Positions 45,230 to 54,618 of a DNA stretch of 64,000 nt are shown in pieces (the stretch's first letter is position 1; each line of letters starts with the position of its first letter). Under the pieces are notes generated by a model. That model was not told the origin of the DNA. It was given only the letters and a program-made list of their open reading frames with translations, and did no database searches. The position numbers were made by a program, and so were the translations under genes. Source of the stretch: Rhizobium sp. 18055 (GTDB lineage: Bacteria > Pseudomonadota > Alphaproteobacteria > Rhizobiales > Rhizobiaceae); NCBI RefSeq assembly GCF_902706285.1, contig NZ_CACSKD010000009.1:62001-126000 (forward strand), given 5' to 3'.

Positions 45230-45742
45230 ATGGGCAAGAAGCACAAGGACGGCAAGAAGCAGAAGTCGAAGAAGAAGGACCAGACCGAATATACGGTGGT
45301 CGATCTTTCGCCGGCTTTGACCCAGGCCGCCCGCTCGATGCGCACCGTGCTGTCGCGCAACCTTCTGGAGAGCGGGCTTTATGCCGGGCAGGACGGCGTC
45401 ATCATTTCGCTTGCCGAAACCGACGGGATGACGGCAGGTGCGCTGGCGCAGAAGCTCGGCGTCAAGGCGCCGACCATGACCCGCACCATCGGCCGGATGG
45501 AAGCGCAGGGTTTTCTCGAGCGCAAGGCGGATGCCGACGATGCGCGGCTGACCAAGGTTTATCTCACCGATCTCGGGCGCGGCAGCGTCGCGGCGATCGA
45601 GCAGGCGGCGTCTGCCTGCGACAGCCTGGCGACGCTGGACTTCTCCGAGAAGGAAATCCGCAATCTGGTGCGGCTGTTGAAGGCGATCGACGGCAATTTG
45701 CAGGCGGAAGCCATCGCGCTCGATGAGCCGGATGAAATCTAA
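45230..45742 (+). CDS. MarR-family regulator with a lysine-rich N terminus
   Basis: This 170-residue winged-helix regulator has the MarR core AGALAQKLGVKAPTMTRTIGRM (about residues 66-87) and wing RKADADDARLTKVYLTDLG (about 96-114). The first 20 residues are nearly all Lys with Gly and Gln, a basic tail that may add DNA affinity. AAAGGG six bases before ATG 45230 decides this start over ATG 45224. It is divergent from the creatininase-family gene, a possible target. Confidence 0.88.
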   Translation: MGKKHKDGKKQKSKKKDQTEYTVVDLSPALTQAARSMRTVLSRNLLESGLYAGQDGVIISLAETDGMTAGALAQKLGVKAPTMTRTIGRMEAQGFLERKADADDARLTKVYLTDLGRGSVAAIEQAASACDSLATLDFSEKEIRNLVRLLKAIDGNLQAEAIALDEPDEI

Positions 45743-45880
45743 CAGTTTTGTGAATTTTGAAATTGCCTGCTCCGGTTTAATCTTTTAATTAAATATTTTA
45801 AGGACGCTTGGCTCCACGCTGACCGGGCGCATTCATTTTCGTGCGCGTCGCGTCGGCTCGCGCAGTCCCGGGGAGGGCAC

Positions 45881-46903
45881 GTGGCTCAGAAGATCAAGCT
45901 TTCGACGATTGCCGAAACGCTCGGCATTTCCACCGCAACCGTATCCCTTGCCTTACGCGACAGCCCGCTGGTTGCCGGTGCCACCCGCGACAAGATCAAG
46001 GAACAGGCCCGGGCGCTGGGCTATATCTACAACCGCCGCGCCGCCAGCCTGCGCACCTCTCGCTCCGGCATCATCGGCGTCGTCGTGCACGACATCATGA
46101 ACCCGTTCTACGGCGAAATCCTGAAGGCGATCGAGACCGAGCTCGATCGCAGCCGGCACACCTTCATTCTCTCCAACCACTACGATTCCGTCGAGAAACA
46201 GCGGACCTTCATCGAGACGCTGCTGCAGCTTGGCGGCGATGGCGTCATCATGTCGCCTGCCATTGGCACGCCGCCCGAGGACATGCAGCTTGCCGAGGAT
46301 AACGGCATGCCGGCCATTCTCGTTGCGCGATCGATGGACGGCTCGGCGCTGCCGACGTTCCGCGGCGATGACAGCTACGGCATATCGCTGGCCACCAACC
46401 ACCTGATCGGCCTCGGCCATCGCTCGATCGCGATGATCGGCGGTACCGACCAGACATCGACCGGCCGCGATCGCTACCAGGGCTATGTGAATGCGTTGCG
46501 CAAGGCCGAGATCGAGGTCGATCCGGGCCTGCGCATTCCGGGTCCGCGCTCGATGCAGGGCGGTTTCGAGGCCGCGGTGCATTTCCTGTCGCTGCCGCAG
46601 AAGCCGACGGCTGCCGTCTGCTGGAACGATCTGGTCGCCATCGGCCTGATGAACGGCATTGCCCGGGCCGGTCTGGTGCCGGGTGCCGATATCTCCGTCA
46701 CCGGCTATGACGATCTCGAGGAAGCGTCGATCTCGATGCCGGCACTGACCACAGTGTGGAACGGTCAGGCCGAAGTCGGACGGCTTGCTGCGCGCGCGCT
46801 TCTCGATCGTCTGGCCGGCAGCCACGAACCCGACGGCATCCATCTCATCAAGCCAGAGATGCGCATCCGTCAGTCGACCAGCCCTTACCGGCCGCGGTCA
46901 TAA
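45881..46903 (+). CDS. LacI-family regulator next to a hydroxyacid dehydrogenase
   Basis: This 340-residue regulator starts at a GTG preceded by GGGAGG. The helix-turn-helix is LSTIAETLGISTATVSLALR (about residues 7-26), the hinge LRTSRSGIIGVVVHD, and the sensor domain includes FGYDD-like VTGYDDLEEA near 270. The upstream gap is AT-rich and contains the palindrome TTTAATTAAA (45784-45793), a possible operator. It precedes the 2-hydroxyacid dehydrogenase by 42 bases and is likely cotranscribed with it. Confidence 0.9.
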   Translation: MAQKIKLSTIAETLGISTATVSLALRDSPLVAGATRDKIKEQARALGYIYNRRAASLRTSRSGIIGVVVHDIMNPFYGEILKAIETELDRSRHTFILSNHYDSVEKQRTFIETLLQLGGDGVIMSPAIGTPPEDMQLAEDNGMPAILVARSMDGSALPTFRGDDSYGISLATNHLIGLGHRSIAMIGGTDQTSTGRDRYQGYVNALRKAEIEVDPGLRIPGPRSMQGGFEAAVHFLSLPQKPTAAVCWNDLVAIGLMNGIARAGLVPGADISVTGYDDLEEASISMPALTTVWNGQAEVGRLAARALLDRLAGSHEPDGIHLIKPEMRIRQSTSPYRPRS

Positions 46904-46945
46904 CCTGGCCCGTTCAGGGCTCGCTGTCATCAAAGAGGAAATATC

Positions 46946-47893
46946 ATGTCCCGCATCGCTGTTCTCGTTCAGGGGAAAGTGCACGAGCGCGTTCTTGCGC
47001 GCCTGAAAGAAACGTTCGATGTCATCGAGGCCGATGCGACGGCGCTTGATGCCGAGACCGCGAAGCGCGTCCGCGGCGTCGCCGTCTCCGGCACATTCAA
47101 TGCGGCGTCGATCGATGCGCTGCCAAACCTGGAGCTGATCTCCAGCTTCGGCGTCGGATACGACAATGTCGATGCCAAGCATGCGGCCACCAGGGGCGTC
47201 ATCGTCACCAACACACCCGACGTGCTCAACGACGAGGTTGCCGACACGGCGATCGGCCTGCTGCTCAACACCATCCGCGAGTTCCCGCGCGCCGAAAACT
47301 GGCTGCGCGAGGGCAACTGGAAGCCGGGTCAGAGCTATCCGCTGTCGCGCTTTTCGCTGAAGGGCCGCCACGTCGGCTTCTATGGCCTCGGCCGTATCGG
47401 CCAGGAGATCGCCAAGCGTCTTGAGCCGTTCAAGGTGAAGATCAGCTACCATACGCGTTCGCGTAACGACGCATTGGCTTACGATTACTACCCGACGCTC
47501 GAAGGTCTTGCCGATGCCGTCGATACGATGATCGCCATCGTTCCGAAGACGCCGCAGACCCACAAGACCGTCACTGCCGGCATTCTCAAGGCGCTCGGCC
47601 CGGATGGCGTGTTCATCAATGTCGGTCGTGGCTGGACGGTCGATGAGGATGCGCTTGCCGCTGCTCTTTCGTCAGGTGCGCTGGGCGCTGCCGGTCTCGA
47701 TGTGTTCTATGACGAGCCGAATGTGCCGGCCGCGCTGATGGCCCTGCCGAATGCGGTGCTGTTGCCACACATCGCCTCCGGCTCGGTGCCGACGCGCAAT
47801 GCCATGGCCGATCTCGTCGTCGACAATCTGGTGGGATGGTTCGGTGATCGCAAGCCGTTGACGCCTGTCGCGGAAACGCCTGTGAAGGGCTGA
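46946..47893 (+). CDS. D-2-hydroxyacid dehydrogenase (glyoxylate/hydroxypyruvate reductase type)
   Basis: This 315-residue cytoplasmic enzyme has the NAD(P) motif GLGRIGQEIAKRL (about residues 147-159). The catalytic Arg is in NVGRGWTVDE (about 229-238), the Glu in YDEPNVP (about 260), and the His in LLPHIASGS (about 277-285). It belongs to the hydroxypyruvate/glyoxylate reductase branch. AGAGGAAA precedes the ATG. With the hydroxypyruvate-isomerase-like gene at 6904, glycerate-type metabolism appears twice in the window but at unlinked sites. Confidence 0.9.
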   Translation: MSRIAVLVQGKVHERVLARLKETFDVIEADATALDAETAKRVRGVAVSGTFNAASIDALPNLELISSFGVGYDNVDAKHAATRGVIVTNTPDVLNDEVADTAIGLLLNTIREFPRAENWLREGNWKPGQSYPLSRFSLKGRHVGFYGLGRIGQEIAKRLEPFKVKISYHTRSRNDALAYDYYPTLEGLADAVDTMIAIVPKTPQTHKTVTAGILKALGPDGVFINVGRGWTVDEDALAAALSSGALGAAGLDVFYDEPNVPAALMALPNAVLLPHIASGSVPTRNAMADLVVDNLVGWFGDRKPLTPVAETPVKG

Positions 47894-47904
47894 TCGTTGG
47901 CGAT

Positions 47905-47933
47905 GCCGCGCGGCCGGATAGCTGGCGCGCGGC
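47905..47933 (+). terminator. GC-rich hairpin after the hydroxyacid dehydrogenase gene
   Basis: GCCGCGC and GCGCGGC form a 7-bp stem with a 15-base loop 12 bases after the stop. No T-run follows, so it may stop transcription weakly or only protect the RNA end. Confidence 0.4.
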
Positions 47934-48158
47934 AGATCGGGAGCTGGCTGCGCCGTTCCCGACGCCACATTCCGCTGCTGCCGCAGAGCCGTTGCCGCCG
48001 GTATCCGCTGGGCAACACGCAGATAGAGCAAGGCTAGGGTGACCGTCCCGCCGCGCTCGGCCAGGTTCCGCGCCTGCAACATATCTTAACAAATCGGAAT
48101 AAAACCTTGCGGTAGAATTGCTAGGTTGGACTGGACGCAACCGCCCAGGAACAATCCG

Positions 48159-48548
48159 ATGCTGCATCTCCACCAATCGAGCTTTGCACCCAAGCAGGTT
48201 CTCCTGTGTCTTGCCAACGCGCAGGCGGTTGCAGGGCTGAATGCGCTGTTGACGGAGAAGGGGATTGCCGTCACCAGCGCCTATAGCTTCAGCGAATTCC
48301 GCGAGGCGGTGGCGGCTGTCGATTACGATGCCGTCGTCACGGTGACGGCGATGATCAAGCAGGTGCGCGATGTGTGCCAGATCCCGATCGTCAATGTCGA
48401 AGCATTCATATTCCAGGCGCTCGATGCCGGCGACGGCGGGCAGGCGGCCAAGCGTTTCGATGCGGCCGCCTTTGCTGCGCGCGTGGTATCGATCGTCAAT
48501 CATGAACATCGCAGGCTCAGGCAACCGCCCGAACTGATCGTGGGGTGA
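48159..48548 (+). CDS. Hypothetical protein with a receiver-like alpha/beta pattern
   Basis: This 129-residue protein is not recognised. Its strands and helices alternate (KQVLLCLANAQAVAGLNALLTEKG; YDAVVTVTAMIKQV; IPIVNVEAFIFQALD), like a degraded receiver domain without the acidic pocket. CAGGAA precedes ATG 48159; an in-frame start at 48126 lacks a site. It lies upstream of the two-component genes but a strong terminator separates them. Confidence 0.65.
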   Translation: MLHLHQSSFAPKQVLLCLANAQAVAGLNALLTEKGIAVTSAYSFSEFREAVAAVDYDAVVTVTAMIKQVRDVCQIPIVNVEAFIFQALDAGDGGQAAKRFDAAAFAARVVSIVNHEHRRLRQPPELIVG

Positions 48549-48662
48549 CTGCACCACCAGTTGCCCCTTCGGCGGAAAGCCGATGCGCAACTGCGAGCAG
48601 GCTGATACCCCAGGCCTGCCCGCAGTCAGACTGATAAAAACACGCAGAGCGCATCGTTGACT

Positions 48663-48691
48663 GCCGGGCCTCGCATGATGCCCGGCTTTTT
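48663..48691 (+). terminator. Rho-independent terminator before the two-component genes
   Basis: A perfect 7-bp stem GCCGGGC/GCCCGGC with a 10-base loop is followed by TTTTTC. It lies 115 bases after the hypothetical gene. Confidence 0.85.
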
Positions 48692-48727
48692 CTTCACCAA
48701 ATCCTACCTCCAAACGTATAGATCAGC

Positions 48728-49510
48728 ATGAACGACATGATTTTGTCCGCATCCTCTCCGCCCTCGAAACCGATGACCAAGATGAACAGCACCCTTTCCG
48801 ACAGACCCCGCATCCTGATCGTCGAAGACGACCGGGACATTGCCGGCATGCTGGCGGAGCTGGTGACGGAGAACGGTTGCGAGGCACATGCGGCAGCGTC
48901 GGCGCCCGAGATGGACCGGCTGTTGCGCCGCCACGATTTCGATCTGATCGTGCTCGACGCCATGCTTCCGGGAGAGGATGGCTTCAGCATCTGCAGGCGG
49001 CTGCGGGCCGCAGACACAACCCCGATCCTGATGCTGACGGCGTTGCGCGAGGATATAGACCGCATCGTCGGGCTGGAACTCGGGGCCGACGACTATGTGA
49101 CCAAGCCTTTCAATTCGCGTGAGCTGATGGCCCGCATCAAGGGCCTGCTGCGCCGTGCATCCTACCGCTCCAGCGCCTTCGAGCGCGTGGCGCCGATGAT
49201 GTTTGCCGGCTGGCGGATCGATGCGACGGCACGGCAGCTCTGCGACCCGGAAGGGGTGGAAGTGTCGATGACGACGGCGGAGTTCGACATCCTGCTGGCC
49301 TTTTGCCGCAACCCCGGCCGGGTGATGACCCGCGAACAGCTGCTGGCGTTGACCCATGCGGGTCTCGCCGGGCCGGTCGAGCGCAGCATCGATGTGCATG
49401 TCAGTCGCGTCCGGCAGAAGATCGAGCCCAATCTGCGCGAGCCGACGCTGATCCGAACGGTGCGTCTGGGCGGCTATGTGTTTACGCCCAAGGTGGAGAT
49501 CGTGCCGTGA
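48728..49510 (+). CDS. OmpR-family response regulator
   Basis: This 260-residue protein has a receiver domain with the acidic pocket IVEDD, phosphoacceptor Asp77 in LIVLDAMLPGEDG and Lys126 in VTKPF. A C-terminal winged helix follows, with EFDILLAFCRNPGRVMTREQLL and SIDVHVSRVRQKIE. The N terminus is about 24 residues longer than usual; ATG codons at 48773 and 48782 would give a normal length, and none has a clear ribosome site. The stop overlaps the kinase start by four bases (GTGA). Confidence 0.92.
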   Translation: MNDMILSASSPPSKPMTKMNSTLSDRPRILIVEDDRDIAGMLAELVTENGCEAHAAASAPEMDRLLRRHDFDLIVLDAMLPGEDGFSICRRLRAADTTPILMLTALREDIDRIVGLELGADDYVTKPFNSRELMARIKGLLRRASYRSSAFERVAPMMFAGWRIDATARQLCDPEGVEVSMTTAEFDILLAFCRNPGRVMTREQLLALTHAGLAGPVERSIDVHVSRVRQKIEPNLREPTLIRTVRLGGYVFTPKVEIVP

Positions 49511-50862
49511 CGCGGGGCATGGCGCCGAGATCGATCCGCAGCCAGATTTTCCTGCTCGCCACGGTGCCGATCATCGTGCTCGCCTTCGTCACCTCCGGTC
49601 TGTGGCTGATGGTCAATGTCAATGAGAGCCGCAGCGCCTGGGCGAGCCGCTTGACCGGAAGGGCCGAAATGGTCGCCGATCAGCTGCGGCTGGCGGGCGA
49701 TGCGTCGGTGGAAAATGCCGTGCTGCAGGCCAGCGCGGGAGCCGGCATCACCGCGGAGATCGTCTCGGCGGGCGAGGCTGCCCGCTCCGGGAATGGGTCT
49801 GCCGCAGCGACCGATGCAGGCCGGCTTCTTGCCGCGCACATGTCGTCGAATGCCGATCGGTCGATCCGCAGCATCGCCATCGATGGCCGGCCGGCCGATG
49901 TGCTGATCCTTCGCATCGATGCCGCCCGGGCACTGGCACTGCGAATACCGGAAGCGCCAGCGGCCTCGTGGTTGACCAGGGCGGCGATGCAGGGCCTGAT
50001 GGTGATCCTTGCCATCATGCTGATTGCGCTGGTGATCGTGTTTTATGCCAGCCGGCGTATCACCGCGCCGCTGGATCGCTTTGTGGCCGATGCAGAGCGC
50101 ATCAGTCTCGACGAAACGACGGCCGAGCTGTTCCATGCCGTCGGTGCCTCCGAGATCCAGAGCCTGGCGGCCTCGCTGAATACGCTGCGTGGACGTATCC
50201 TCGGGATGTTCGAGGACCGGACGCAGATGCTGCGGGCCGTCAGCCACGATCTCAGAACGCCGCTCACCCGGCTTCGCATGCGCGTCGAGCGGTCGCAGGA
50301 GCCGGAGCTTCGGCGGTCGATGCTGGCCGATATTACCACGCTCACCACGATGACCGACGAATGCCTGACCTTTCTCAACAAGGTGCCGGCGTCGGAACAG
50401 CCGCGCAAGGTCGATCTCACCAGCCTGCTGCAGACTGTCGTTGCCGACTTTTCGGATGTCGGGGTTCCCGTGACCTTCAGCGGGCCGCGGCGGCTTGCCT
50501 GTGTCTGCCAGCCGCAGGCAATCACCCGTGCCGTCTCCAACATCATCGACAATGCATCGCGGTTTGCCGCGACGATCGAGGTGGCGTTGCAAGAGGCGGA
50601 CGATGGCGGGGCGATCGTGACGATCAGCGACGATGGCCCCGGGCTGTCCGAAGCACTGAAGCGGCGGGCGCTGGAGCCGTTCTTCAAGGCCGACGAGGCG
50701 AGGCGTGTCGGCAGGGGCGGCGGTTTCGGCCTCGGCCTGCCGATTGCCAAGGGCATCATCCAGCATCACCAGGGAAGCCTCAATCTGCTGGACCGGACGC
50801 CGAACGGGCTGATCGTCGAGATCCAGCTGCCGGCAAATTCGCTGCCGGGCAAGACCAAATAG
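49507..50862 (+). CDS. Sensor histidine kinase, partner of the OmpR-type regulator
   Basis: This 451-residue inner-membrane kinase has two helices (about residues 14-36 and 158-180) around a periplasmic sensor of about 120 residues. A HAMP domain follows, then the His box AVSHDLRTPLTRLR (about 243-256), N box SNIIDNASRF, G1 ISDDGPGL and G2 GFGLGLPIAKG. The start is a GTG within GTGA, with GGAG upstream; ATG 49519 is an alternative. The pair is close to the EnvZ/OmpR type. The signal is unknown. Confidence 0.92.
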   Translation: MTRGMAPRSIRSQIFLLATVPIIVLAFVTSGLWLMVNVNESRSAWASRLTGRAEMVADQLRLAGDASVENAVLQASAGAGITAEIVSAGEAARSGNGSAAATDAGRLLAAHMSSNADRSIRSIAIDGRPADVLILRIDAARALALRIPEAPAASWLTRAAMQGLMVILAIMLIALVIVFYASRRITAPLDRFVADAERISLDETTAELFHAVGASEIQSLAASLNTLRGRILGMFEDRTQMLRAVSHDLRTPLTRLRMRVERSQEPELRRSMLADITTLTTMTDECLTFLNKVPASEQPRKVDLTSLLQTVVADFSDVGVPVTFSGPRRLACVCQPQAITRAVSNIIDNASRFAATIEVALQEADDGGAIVTISDDGPGLSEALKRRALEPFFKADEARRVGRGGGFGLGLPIAKGIIQHHQGSLNLLDRTPNGLIVEIQLPANSLPGKTK

Positions 50863-50987
50863 GACGACGTCTCGCCGCATTCGCCGCGCGCAACATTTCT
50901 TAATCAAACAACAGCCACCTAAACATCCGACCGTCTATCGCTGTCTCCAGCAGACGCTTCTCTTCGAAGCCGCTTTTGGAGCAGACA

Positions 50988-51647
50988 TTGTTGACCATCG
51001 ATAAAAACAGCCTTGTGTTGATTGCCCTCTGTTCCTTGGCGACCGGCTGCGCCAGCACCGAGCCGACAGCCTATTCCGCTCTTTCGTCCGCCGCCGAACT
51101 CCGGCCGAACACCGCCGACAGAACCGGGCGGATGCCCTATCGCTATCAGGGCAATGCCGACTGGAGACAGTATAGCAGCATCATCGTCGATCCCGTGGTG
51201 ATCTACAGCGGTGCCGACAACCAGTTCGGCAAGATGGCAGACACGGACAAGGCGGCGCTTGCCAGCTACATGCAGAGCGAATTCTCAGCGCAGGCGCGCA
51301 CCCGCTTTGCCATCGTTACCAGGCCGACGCCGCAGACACTGCGCCTGCGGCTGACGCTGACCGGCGCCAAGGAGAATACGCCGGTGCTCGGCACGGTGTC
51401 GCGCTTCGATCTGTTGGGCGGGCCGTATAATGCGGTGCAGGCCGTTCGCGGCCGGGAGGGCACGCTGACCGGTTCGGTCAATTATGCCGTCGAGATCTAC
51501 GATGCCGGCAGTGGCCGTCTGCTGTCAGCCTACATCGCCAAGCAATATCCGGGCGCACTGAATGTCGGGGCGAGCCTTGCACCGCTGCAGGCCGCCAAGG
51601 TCGGCATCCAGAAGGGAGCCGAGGCTTTCGTGGCGCAGATGCGATGA
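50988..51647 (+). CDS. DUF3313-like lipoprotein
   Basis: This 219-residue protein has a lipoprotein signal with cysteine in SLATGCAST (about residue 21), so it is probably anchored to a membrane. The mature part resembles DUF3313 (YRYQGNADWRQYSSIIVDPVVIY) and is beta-rich. The start is uncertain: TTG codons at 50976, 50988 and 50991 are possible, and GGAG six bases before 50988 favours that one. It lies 125 bases after the kinase gene and may be a target of that system. Confidence 0.75.
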   Translation: MLTIDKNSLVLIALCSLATGCASTEPTAYSALSSAAELRPNTADRTGRMPYRYQGNADWRQYSSIIVDPVVIYSGADNQFGKMADTDKAALASYMQSEFSAQARTRFAIVTRPTPQTLRLRLTLTGAKENTPVLGTVSRFDLLGGPYNAVQAVRGREGTLTGSVNYAVEIYDAGSGRLLSAYIAKQYPGALNVGASLAPLQAAKVGIQKGAEAFVAQMR

Positions 51648-51778
51648 TGGCCAAACCTTCGGCACGGACCGACGCAACAGTTACTGGATTTTGCCGCTGG
51701 CTGTTCTCCAGCTGCTGTGTTGCCTTTGCCGGCAGCGCGGCGTTGCGACGGGAGCTTGTCGGCTATGGAGGGTGTCTC

Positions 51779-52069
51779 ATGATGTTCTGGTTGATCGGTG
51801 CCGCATCCGTCAGCGGCTTTGTCATCACCGGGTTTTTCCTGGCCGTTGCGGGGATACACATGGCCCGGAACATCATCCAAACCGGCCTCGACCGCCTGGC
51901 ATCGAAACATGACCTTGCCGCCCGCTATCTGGGCGGCCTGGGGTCGCTGTCGTTCTTTTCGCTGCTGGGCGGGCGGGCGTGCTACATCGCCGCCACGCTG
52001 GTCGATACAGCGCTCCAGCATGGCGAGCTCACCGGTATCGCATCGCATCTCTCAAACGGGCTGCAATAG
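51779..52069 (+). CDS. Small hydrophobic protein of unknown function
   Basis: This 96-residue protein starts MMFWLIGAASVSGFVITGFF and has a hydrophobic N-terminal helix (about residues 2-27) and a second less hydrophobic one near the C terminus. GGAGGG six bases before the ATG decides this start. The frame remains open to 51644, where an ATG overlaps the lipoprotein stop (ATGA); if used, the protein has 141 residues and is coupled to the lipoprotein. I do not recognise a family. Confidence 0.6.
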   Translation: MMFWLIGAASVSGFVITGFFLAVAGIHMARNIIQTGLDRLASKHDLAARYLGGLGSLSFFSLLGGRACYIAATLVDTALQHGELTGIASHLSNGLQ

Positions 52070-52091
52070 CGCGAGCGCAGTAGTCTGCCGC

Positions 52092-52871
52092 TCAGGCCGT
52101 CGCCTTCGCCTGCACCGCCGGCAGCTTGCCTGTCGCATAGTCCCTGGCGGCGTCGCCGAAGGCCTGGAACAGCTGGTTGGAGGGCTTGTCGGTTTCGGCC
52201 CAGTATTCGGGGTGCCATTGTACGCCGACGGCAAAGGCCCTGGCGTCGATGACGGAGACCGCCTCGACGGTGCCGTCTTCGGCGACGGCTTCGACCTGCA
52301 GGCGCGGTGCCGTCGTGGCGATCGCCTGGCGGTGCAGCGAGTTGACCTTGATCTCGCCGGGGCCGACGATGCCTGCGATGCACGAGCCTTCCCTGACGAT
52401 GACGTTCTGGCGGATCGCATACATGCTGTCGCGATCGACATTCGCCGGCTTGCGGTGGTCCCAGATGCCGGGCTGGTCCTGGATTTCGCTGGCCAGCGTG
52501 CCGCCGAGCGCGACGTTCAATTCCTGGATGCCGCGGCAGATGGCGAGCAGCGGGATGGCGCGGTCGATGGCGCGGCGGATCAGCGGCAGCGCGGTGGCGT
52601 CGCGGGCCGGATCGAAGGGGCCATCGGCATCGGTGGCCTCGATGCCGTAGAGCGAGGGGTGGACATTGCTGGCCGAGCCGGAGACCAGCACCCCATCGAC
52701 GCGGTCGAGGATCGCATCGATGTCATAGCCTTCCTCGAAGGCCGGGATCATGAAGGCCATGACACCCGCGGCATTGAGGGCGGCGCGGAGATACTGGTGC
52801 TGGACGGCGTGCCAGGTGGCCCCGTCGAGCGTGCGGATATCGGCCGGAACGGCGACGATGGGCTTGGTCAT
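52092..52871 (-). CDS. Gamma-glutamyl-gamma-aminobutyrate hydrolase family protein (PuuD type)
   Basis: This 259-residue class I glutamine-amidotransferase-like hydrolase has its nucleophile Cys in LLAICRGIQELN (about residues 108-119) and the His of VGVQWHPEY (about 221-229). PuuD frees GABA from gamma-glutamyl-GABA in putrescine breakdown. The decarboxylase at 35569 makes putrescine, but the two genes are 15 kb apart and other puu genes are absent here. The gene is divergent from the TRAP binding protein. Confidence 0.87.
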   Translation of the reverse strand: MTKPIVAVPADIRTLDGATWHAVQHQYLRAALNAAGVMAFMIPAFEEGYDIDAILDRVDGVLVSGSASNVHPSLYGIEATDADGPFDPARDATALPLIRRAIDRAIPLLAICRGIQELNVALGGTLASEIQDQPGIWDHRKPANVDRDSMYAIRQNVIVREGSCIAGIVGPGEIKVNSLHRQAIATTAPRLQVEAVAEDGTVEAVSVIDARAFAVGVQWHPEYWAETDKPSNQLFQAFGDAARDYATGKLPAVQAKATA

Positions 52872-53019
52872 GGTCTACCCTGATGGTGATGCTGCCTGCC
52901 AATGTGAGAAACCAGAATGGCGCCGAAGTCAACGTTTCCACGCAATGGCGGGCGGAATTGCGGCGTTGCGGCCGGGGAGTGGCCGGCGTTATCGCGACAG
53001 GCTGTCACTAAGTCGCTGA

Positions 53020-54282
<1,263 letters not shown>

Positions 54283-54618
54283 CGTCTTTTCGGTTGCTGT
54301 TTGTGCGATGTCCTCGGCCTTGTGCCGGGGACCGGGCACGTCGGTAGACATGCGACGTTGCGGATGGGGCGGTGTGTTTTCCTGTCGCCAAGTGTCCACT
54401 CACGTTGCGTATGACGAGCTCTCAGCAGATCCTCGGGACAAGCCCGGGGACGACGGCGGAGAAGTGTGATTCGTTCGCTAAGTTGTTGAAACAGAGACAC
54501 TTTCGTCATCCTCGGGCTTGTCCCGAGGATCTAATCACGCCACCAGTGACGCAACGTTGCGCGTATCGGTCGGGCCAACCGATGCGATAACCGAAGCGCT
54601 GTCGGAAAGCGTCGTTGC
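54283..54618. repeat. Convergent gap with two inverted palindromes
   Basis: No gene lies in this 336-base gap. CCTCGGG-ACAAG-CCCGGGG at 54431-54449 and CCTCGGG-CTTGT-CCCGAGG at 54510-54528 are each hairpins and are inverted copies of one another (CCTCGGGACAAGCCCG versus CGGGCTTGTCCCGAGG). A partial third copy (TCCTCGGCCTTGTGCCGGGGA) is near 54311. This type differs from the repeats at 5248 and elsewhere. Confidence 0.7.
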
